DNA of 7,007 bases, taken from assembly GCF_001556865.1 (NCBI RefSeq), contig NZ_LSJY01000076.1, forward strand, positions 1-7,007, given 5' to 3'. The stretch is from Sphingobium sp. CCH11-B1 (GTDB lineage Bacteria; Pseudomonadota; Alphaproteobacteria; Sphingomonadales; Sphingomonadaceae). The notes under the pieces were generated by a model that made no database searches, had not been told where the DNA came from, and worked only from the letters and a program-made list of their open reading frames with translations. Each line of letters starts with the position of its first letter. Within the stretch, counting starts at the first letter, position 1. Position numbers and translations under genes: made by a program. Below, in pieces: positions 5,454 to 7,007 of this stretch.

Positions 5454-5863
5454 GCACCCTCTACATGCTCGACACGAACATCGTGTCCGAGCTTGCACGC
5501 AATCCGCACGGTCCCATCGCGAAGCGGATCGCCGAGGTCGGCCCTGACGGCATCTGCGTCAGCATTATCGTGGCCGCCGAACTCCGCTACGGGTGCGCCA
5601 AGAAGGGATCGCCGCGTCTCCTGGCCCAGATCGAAGCGATCCTCGACAGCATCCAGGTTCTCGCCCTCGATATTCCGGCCGACACCGAATATGGCGGAAT
5701 TCGCGCCGAGCTCGAGGCCGCGGGCAAACCGATCGGCCCGAACGACCTGTTCATCGCAGCCCATGCCTATGCCCTGGACGCGGTGCTTGTGACCGCCAAC
5801 GACGGCGAATTCTCGCGCATCCGCGCCCTTAAAATCGAGAACTGGCTCGACGAGCCCAACTGA
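5450..5863 (+). CDS. vapC: VapC toxin, PIN-domain ribonuclease (VapC/FitB type)
   Basis: A 137-residue PIN-domain endoribonuclease of canonical length, expected to cut specific cellular RNAs when free of VapB. All acidic positions are present: Asp8 in YMLDTNIVSEL, Glu44 in VAAELRYGCA, Asp99 in GPNDLFIAAHA, and TANDGEF with Asn117, Asp118 and Glu120. The active site therefore looks intact. The start is a TTG at 5450, overlapping the vapB stop by four bases (TTGA); it gives the usual MSTLYMLDTN beginning. The rare start codon and weak AAGG ribosome site (5436-5439) would keep toxin below antitoxin, which is sensible for the pair. The ATG at 5465 is too late, leaving almost nothing before the catalytic Asp. 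No terminator is visible downstream. Confidence 0.93.
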   Translation: MSTLYMLDTNIVSELARNPHGPIAKRIAEVGPDGICVSIIVAAELRYGCAKKGSPRLLAQIEAILDSIQVLALDIPADTEYGGIRAELEAAGKPIGPNDLFIAAHAYALDAVLVTANDGEFSRIRALKIENWLDEPN

Positions 5864-5984
5864 CGGCCTGTCCCTCGACCATTACAGCCATGCCAACCTG
5901 CAGCAGACGATAATCGCCGGACTGCGCCGCAAGCCTGGCGAGGCCGCCATGCCACCGCGCGCGGCCAACTTACCTGTCGCTCGC

Positions 5985-5992
5985 GCTATGGA
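5985..5992 (+). promoter_or_regulatory. Predicted -10 element (GCTATGGA) before the 79-residue ORF
   Basis: TATGGA (5987-5992) in a GCTA context ends 7 bases before the ATG at 6000, nearly the same placement as at 2668 and 3021. No good -35 box is visible at the proper distance. Part of it (GGAGGG, 5990-5995) could instead serve as a ribosome site on a longer message, so the two readings compete. Confidence 0.35.
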
Positions 5993-5999
5993 GGGTCCC

Positions 6000-6239
6000 A
6001 TGATCGTATTTTCCGGTCTGCGGTGGAAGATCCTGGCCGCCACCGCCCCGTCCTGCTGCGACCTAGCGGAGGTCTGCCGCGAAGCCGTTGACCATTGCAA
6101 CATCTTGAGGGTCGGCATCGACGTGACCTTCCGCGACGACATCATCGAAGCAAGGCCCGGCAGTGATCCCGCCCAGCTCGCCGACGTCTTCGACCGCCGC
6201 GCGGCCGAGCGGGCCAAGCCGGTGGTTCGACGCCGCTGA
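6000..6239 (+). CDS. Small hypothetical protein (79 aa)
   Basis: An unrecognised small protein. It begins MIVFSGLRWKILAAT, followed by APSCCDLAEVCREAVDHCN, which contains four Cys residues (19, 20, 26, 33), and ends in an Arg-rich tail (RRAAERAKPVVRRR). The Cys pattern is not a clear zinc site. I place the start at 6000 because GGAGGG lies just upstream with proper spacing and because the GCTAT box is placed as at two other small genes. In-frame ATGs at 5949 and 5988 would add 17 or 4 residues. The 136 bases before it, from the vapC stop, hold no other gene I can support. Function unknown; coding status is moderately likely. Confidence 0.5.
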   Translation: MIVFSGLRWKILAATAPSCCDLAEVCREAVDHCNILRVGIDVTFRDDIIEARPGSDPAQLADVFDRRAAERAKPVVRRR

Positions 6240-6296
6240 TCCACGCACGGCGGTTGCCGCCCCGCTCGATAAACTCCAAACTCATGAGGACCGACC

Positions 6297-6863
6297 ATGA
6301 CGACCATCGTCCTGAGCAACGGCCATCTGCGCACCGAGACCATCGAAGCCGCGATCGACGCGCTGATCGAGATGCTGAACGATCATCCGCTCAACCGCCT
6401 GTTCGAAAAATATGGCGACTTCGTCGAACGCGACGCCCGCAATCTGCGCGGCGAATGGCTCGAAGGGGTGGAGAACGCCGTCAGCTTCTTCGGCAACTTC
6501 TTCGACCGCTCCCATGTCTTCAGCATCGTCTCGAACCATCCGCATCACGTCGAGCGCCTCTGCGCCGCGATCGCGGCAAACCGCCAGCGTCCCGACTATT
6601 TGCGCCAGCCGCCGCCCTACGATCCCGACAAGCTGGTTATCGAGTGCAAGCGCTTCAGCACCACACAGGGCGAGGTGCTGCTCACCTATGACGGTCAGCG
6701 GGTCGAGCAATATGGTGACACGATCCGGCTAAACGGTCGCGGCAACTATGAAGGGCATGACGATCATTATTGGCACAACATCGCCAAGCGTGATCTCGCC
6801 CGCCGCCATGTCGAAGCCTTCGACCGCAGCATGACCGCGCGCGAAGCTCTTCCGCCCACTTAG
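6297..6863 (+). CDS. Hypothetical protein, 188 aa
   Basis: A soluble protein that I cannot assign to a family. The N-terminal ~95 residues are helical: IEAAIDALIEMLNDHPLNRL, a FEKYGDFVERDARNL segment, and a Phe-rich VSFFGNFFDRSHVFSIVSNH stretch. The C-terminal half is mixed, with LVIECKRFSTTQGEVLLTYDG (113-133), a short IRLNGRGNYEGHDDHYWHN region rich in His and Asp, and a basic helix at the end. The His/Asp cluster could be a metal or nucleotide site, but this is speculative. The ATG at 6297 is supported by GAGGA (6286-6290) 6 bases upstream. It is separated from the 79-residue ORF by 57 bases containing a GGCGG-TTG-CCGCC hairpin (6249-6261). Confidence 0.75.
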   Translation: MTTIVLSNGHLRTETIEAAIDALIEMLNDHPLNRLFEKYGDFVERDARNLRGEWLEGVENAVSFFGNFFDRSHVFSIVSNHPHHVERLCAAIAANRQRPDYLRQPPPYDPDKLVIECKRFSTTQGEVLLTYDGQRVEQYGDTIRLNGRGNYEGHDDHYWHNIAKRDLARRHVEAFDRSMTAREALPPT

Positions 6864-6909
6864 CGACCGTCCGCCAGCCGGTGACGTCGCCTTTAGCGAC
6901 CTGTCCGCC
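6861..6909 (+). repeat. Imperfect direct repeat after the 188-aa gene
   Basis: TAGCGACCGTCCGCC (6861-6875) recurs as TAGCGACCTGTCCGCC (6894-6909), differing by one inserted T, with a 33-base period. The first copy includes the stop codon of the upstream gene. The second copy ends in a CCGCC-CGCA-GGCGG hairpin (6905-6918). There is no T run, so it is not an intrinsic terminator. Its role is unknown. Confidence 0.4.
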
Positions 6910-7007
6910 CGCAGGCGGTCAGCGCCATCCAGCGCCCAACGAGTTTCGTCCCGAGGCCGCTTTGGCGGCGCTCGGATGGGCGCTTGCGCGCCTGCTCGGC
7001 CGAACGG
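6881..7007 (+). CDS. Possible start of a further gene (3' truncated)
   Basis: From a GTG at 6881 the frame stays open to the right edge (42 codons). After a short Pro-rich beginning it reads NEFRPEAALAALGWALARLLGR, an amphipathic, protein-like helix with sensible codon use. No ribosome site stands before the GTG, and the frame is also open further upstream into the preceding gene, so the start is uncertain. The same stretch can fold into a long hairpin, which could be an alternative explanation. The product is not recognisable. Confidence 0.4.
   Translation, partial: MTSPLATCPPAGGQRHPAPNEFRPEAALAALGWALARLLGRT

Noticed and set aside
5882..6343. 153-residue minus-strand open frame
   Set aside because: It is Arg/Ser-rich, has no motif, and runs over the starts of two plus-strand genes with ribosome sites.

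Overview
The window is GC-rich DNA with strong G/C bias at third codon positions. The alphaproteobacterial look (GCTAT-type -10 boxes, many hypothetical DUF proteins, plasmid-type toxin-antitoxin pairs) best fits an accessory region, plasmid or integrative element, of a sphingomonad or related alphaproteobacterium. This taxonomic call is inference from composition and remembered protein families; no ribosomal or housekeeping gene is present to confirm it.

Layout. Positions 1-89 are the 3' end of a plus-strand gene, closed by a clear intrinsic terminator (118-151). On the minus strand, 1105 to 190 is a two-gene toxin-antitoxin operon: a 115-residue antitoxin with a ribbon-helix-helix-like C-terminal half, then a 188-residue PIN-domain toxin, with a good promoter at 1138-1166. 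From 1274 onward everything reads on the plus strand. First comes a tight group of small uncharacterised genes: a 172-residue hypothetical protein, a DUF6878-like, a DUF6915-like and a DUF7673-like protein, and a 65-residue ORF. After a 192-base G-rich leader containing a G-quadruplex motif come two larger unknown proteins of 231 and 312 residues. A classical VapBC module (5193-5863) with its own promoter, a repeated operator-like element and a strong Shine-Dalgarno sequence follows. Then come a 79-residue ORF, a 188-residue hypothetical protein and a possible gene start running off the right edge.

How it works together. The two toxin-antitoxin pairs are self-contained and probably stabilise the element. 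The DUF genes between them are cargo or accessory functions of unknown role; stop/start overlap and short gaps suggest that the first members are co-expressed. Three of the small genes share a GCTAT box placed so that transcription would begin at or beside the ATG, suggesting leaderless mRNAs. No transposase, integrase, tRNA, rRNA or CRISPR array was seen.
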